A stretch of 64,000 nt of DNA from Clostridiales bacterium (GTDB lineage: Bacteria; Bacillota_A; Clostridia; Saccharofermentanales; Saccharofermentanaceae). Under the pieces are notes generated by a model, which was given only the letters and a program-made list of their open reading frames with translations, made no database searches and had not been told where the DNA came from. Both the position numbers and the translations under genes were made by a program. Shown here piece by piece: positions 62,095-64,000 of this stretch. The stretch is taken from NCBI GenBank assembly GCA_017537905.1, contig JAFYJX010000077.1, forward strand, positions 33,358 to 97,357, written 5' to 3'. Each line of letters begins with the position of its first letter. Position 1 is the stretch's first letter.

Positions 62095-62125
62095 CTGTTG
62101 ACTGATTAAATAATCAGACGGTCTA

Positions 62126-63064
62126 TTAGAGACCAGCCTGCTTTCTAACTTCCTCAGCGAAGTCATCAACCTTCTTCTCGATACCTTCACCAAGACCGAA
62201 TCTTGTGAAACGTACGATGGAGAGCTCAGCACCAAGTGCCTTGCCTGTCTGCTCGATGTACTGAGCAACGTTGATGTCCTCATCCTTGATGTACTCCTGA
62301 TCTACGAGGCAGTTCATCTTGTAGAAGTTCTTGATCTGGCCAGGGATGATCCTTGTCATGATGATAGCCTCAGGCTTGCCCTCTTCAAGAGCCTTATTCT
62401 TGAGGATCTCTGTCTCCTTGTCGAGTTCAGACTGGGGAACGTCCTTCTCCTCAACCCATCCGGGTCTTGAAGCTGCAACCTGCATGCCGATGTTCTTAGC
62501 GAACTCATCGAACTCAGGCTTTGTGATAACGGAATCGTCAGAAGTTGTAACCTCAACGAAAACGCCAACCTTACCACCCATGTGGATGTAAGAAGCAACA
62601 GCACCGTTGCCCTCTACCTCATAGATAACGAATCTTCTGATTGATGTGTTCTCACCGATATCAGCGATAGCTTCCTTCTGGAAAACCTCAACTGTCTTGG
62701 ACTCATCGCTGTAAAGAGGCTGTGCCATAAGTTCTTCAACTGTAGCAGGCTTCTTTGTAAGGATGTGTGTAGCAACAGCGTTTGTGAAGTTCTTGAACTT
62801 GTCTGTGTTAGCAGCGAAGTCTGTCTCGATGTTGATCTCAACGAGAACGCCTGTCTTCTTGTCATCAGAGATCAGAGAAACAACTGCACCCTCTGCAGCG
62901 ATTCTAGCGGACTTCTTCTCAGCCTTAGCCATACCCTTCTCACGAAGCCAGCCCTTAGCCTTCTCGATATCACCATCGCACTCAGTAAGTGCCTTCTTGC
63001 AGTCCATGATGCCGCAATCTGTGAGCTCACGGAGTTCTTTTACCTGCTGTGCTGTAATTGCCAT
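62126..63064 (-). CDS. tsf: Elongation factor Ts
   Basis: Guanine nucleotide exchange factor for EF-Tu. The 312-aa protein has the N-terminal UBA-like domain (VKELRELTDCGIMDCKKAL), the conserved IETDFAANTDKFKNF segment and two core subdomains, with HILTKKPATVEELM and YIKDEDINVAQYI towards the C-terminus. It is 37 bases after rpsB with a clear GGAG before the ATG, and ends in its own terminator. Confidence 0.97.
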   Translation of the reverse strand: MAITAQQVKELRELTDCGIMDCKKALTECDGDIEKAKGWLREKGMAKAEKKSARIAAEGAVVSLISDDKKTGVLVEINIETDFAANTDKFKNFTNAVATHILTKKPATVEELMAQPLYSDESKTVEVFQKEAIADIGENTSIRRFVIYEVEGNGAVASYIHMGGKVGVFVEVTTSDDSVITKPEFDEFAKNIGMQVAASRPGWVEEKDVPQSELDKETEILKNKALEEGKPEAIIMTRIIPGQIKNFYKMNCLVDQEYIKDEDINVAQYIEQTGKALGAELSIVRFTRFGLGEGIEKKVDDFAEEVRKQAGL

Positions 63065-63101
63065 ATATATTCTCCTTTGCGATTTTAGTTAAGATTGGAA
63101 A

Positions 63102-63911
63102 TTAAGACTCGGAAGCGATCTCTTCGATGGACTTCTCGCCTGCTTCTTCAGCAGCCTGCTCTTCAGCAACTTCAGCTGTAGCAGCCTGTGCTTCAGCGGA
63201 ATCAAGATCCATACCCTCAGATGTAGCATCCTCACCCTGGTGAGCTTCGATAACAGCGTCAGCCATCTTAGCTGTGATGAGCTTAACTGCACGGATAGCA
63301 TCATCGTTACCCGGGATTACGTAATCTACTTCATCAGGATCGCAGTTTGTATCAACGATAGCAACGATCGGGATACCAAGTCTCTTAGCTTCTGCTACTG
63401 CATTGTGCTCTTTCTTTGTGTCAACGATGAAAAGTGCTGCAGGGAGCTTAACCATACCAACGATACCGCCGAGGTTCTGATCGAGCTTTGTCATCTCGAG
63501 CTTAAGCTTTGCAACTTCCTTCTTTGTACGAAGTTCGAAAGATCCGTCAGCTTCCATTCTGCGGAGTTCTTCGAGTCTTGCAACTCTCTTCTTGATTGTT
63601 ACGAAGTTTGTGAGTGTACCACCGAGCCAACGATAGTTAACATAGAACTGTCCGCAACGCTGAGCTTCTTCCTTGATGGAATCCTGAGCCTGCTTCTTTG
63701 TACCTACGAAAAGGATATCACCCTTCTCAGCGAGCTCGCGCATAGCGTCATAGGCCTCGTCGACCTTCTTGACTGTCTTCTGCAAATCGATGATGTGGAT
63801 TGAGTTACGCTCCGTGAAGATGTACTCGGACATCTTAGGGTTCCAACGACGTGTCTGGTGACCGAAGTGTACGCCTGCTTCAAGAAGCTGCTTCATTAAA
63901 ATAACTGGCAT
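63102..63911 (-). CDS. rpsB: 30S ribosomal protein S2
   Basis: Small-subunit protein near the head-body junction. The ATG at 63911 (269 aa, [20 protein letters not shown]) is behind AGGAGG; the in-frame extension upstream runs into the leader. Conserved stretches are [38 protein letters not shown] and [20 protein letters not shown]. The C-terminus has an acidic, Ala/Glu-rich tail of about 45 residues ([20 protein letters not shown]), which is common in Clostridia. The leader holds an inverted repeat at 63936-63988. Confidence 0.97.
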   Translation of the reverse strand: MPVILMKQLLEAGVHFGHQTRRWNPKMSEYIFTERNSIHIIDLQKTVKKVDEAYDAMRELAEKGDILFVGTKKQAQDSIKEEAQRCGQFYVNYRWLGGTLTNFVTIKKRVARLEELRRMEADGSFELRTKKEVAKLKLEMTKLDQNLGGIVGMVKLPAALFIVDTKKEHNAVAEAKRLGIPIVAIVDTNCDPDEVDYVIPGNDDAIRAVKLITAKMADAVIEAHQGEDATSEGMDLDSAEAQAATAEVAEEQAAEEAGEKSIEEIASES

Positions 63912-63935
63912 AAAATAAATCCTCCTGTTTTCTTC

Positions 63936-63988
63936 CGTATACACCAAGTAATATTCAGCTCAAATTGGCCACAGTCGGAGTGTATACG
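63936..63988 (-). promoter_or_regulatory. Inverted repeat in the rpsB leader/promoter region
   Basis: CGTATACAC (63936-63944) and GTGTATACG (63980-63988) are perfect 9-bp inverted arms separated by 35 bases, 25 bases upstream of the rpsB start. TATACA/TATACG in either arm could also serve as a -10. It may be an RNA stem in the leader, as in autoregulated ribosomal-protein mRNAs, or a protein-binding site. The promoter may extend beyond the window. Confidence 0.5.
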
Positions 63989-64000
63989 TGATTTTTATGC

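Larger units (their letters stand above)
61791..62125. other. Intergenic region between tsf and pyrH
   Basis: This 335-bp stretch has no coding sequence that I can support. From the tsf side it holds the tsf terminator (62065-62094), the 52-bp tandem repeats (61902-62046), a short hairpin AAACCGC/GCGGTTT (61858-61864 and 61877-61883), and an AT-rich stretch (61800-61855) likely to hold the pyrH promoter. I could not settle on one promoter there. Confidence 0.7.

Noticed and set aside
1..64000. tRNA genes, prophage, integrase or transposase
   Set aside because: No matching coding sequence, terminal repeats or tRNA-like sequence was found on either strand by reading.

Overview
The window is a housekeeping and biosynthesis region of a chromosome from a Gram-positive-type anaerobe, most likely class Clostridia. 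The evidence is a PolC-type replicative polymerase, the bacterial rpsB-tsf-pyrH-frr-uppS-cdsA-dxr-rseP-ispG-polC gene order, YchF, a type A RNase P RNA, AGGAGG-type ribosome binding sites, a giant 2-hydroxyacyl-CoA dehydratase activase (an anaerobe marker), and the DXP isoprenoid route (dxr, ispG). I cannot place it to genus from sequence alone; an Oscillospirales/Saccharofermentans-like lineage is a guess. No tRNA, insertion sequence, prophage or CRISPR array was seen. Nearly all genes lie on the minus strand; only ychF, a PHP phosphatase gene and a large glutamine synthetase gene are on the plus strand.

Layout, left to right. 1-5002: yifB-dprA-topA-trmFO (DNA uptake, topology and tRNA methylation), divergent from ychF (5251-6345). 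6388-16451: a seven-gene minus-strand unit in the order unknown protein, dehydratase activase, polA, coaE, two envelope proteins and a DUF308 protein, with an extended -10 promoter at 16488 and a terminator at 6374-6404. 16550-28404: aminopeptidase, cls, amidohydrolase, two ABC half-transporters, murD, leuA, uppP, all closely spaced. 28476: PHP phosphatase. 29356-32580: a GT-C-like membrane protein, then a LytTR regulator with a membrane-protein partner. 32679-35467: lrp, aminotransferase, prfB. 35546-37700: malic enzyme and a membrane protein. 37848: glutamine synthetase.

39909-42239: aquaporin, PurM and RNase P RNA. 42240-45644: dnaG-trmK-nif3, without the rpoD gene usual between dnaG and trmK. 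45717-47831: dapA-dapB-yajC. 47983-61757: pyrH-frr-uppS-cdsA-dxr-rseP-ispG-polC-priA, apparently one long operon for nucleotide, ribosome recycling, lipid, isoprenoid and replication functions. 62126-63911: rpsB-tsf, with its own terminator.

The most unusual observation is in PolC. Its DnaQ-like proofreading domain is present, but by my hand alignment every catalytic acidic and histidine residue is replaced, while the polymerase and PHP motifs are intact. PolA in the same window also has a degenerate 3'-5' exonuclease domain. Other points of interest are a Bacteroidota-like PurM, a putative LytTR/membrane-inhibitor pair, a 52-bp tandem repeat between tsf and pyrH, repeated octamers in front of yifB-dprA, a 9-bp inverted repeat in front of rpsB, an RF2 gene without the programmed frameshift, and several extended -10 promoters of the same form.
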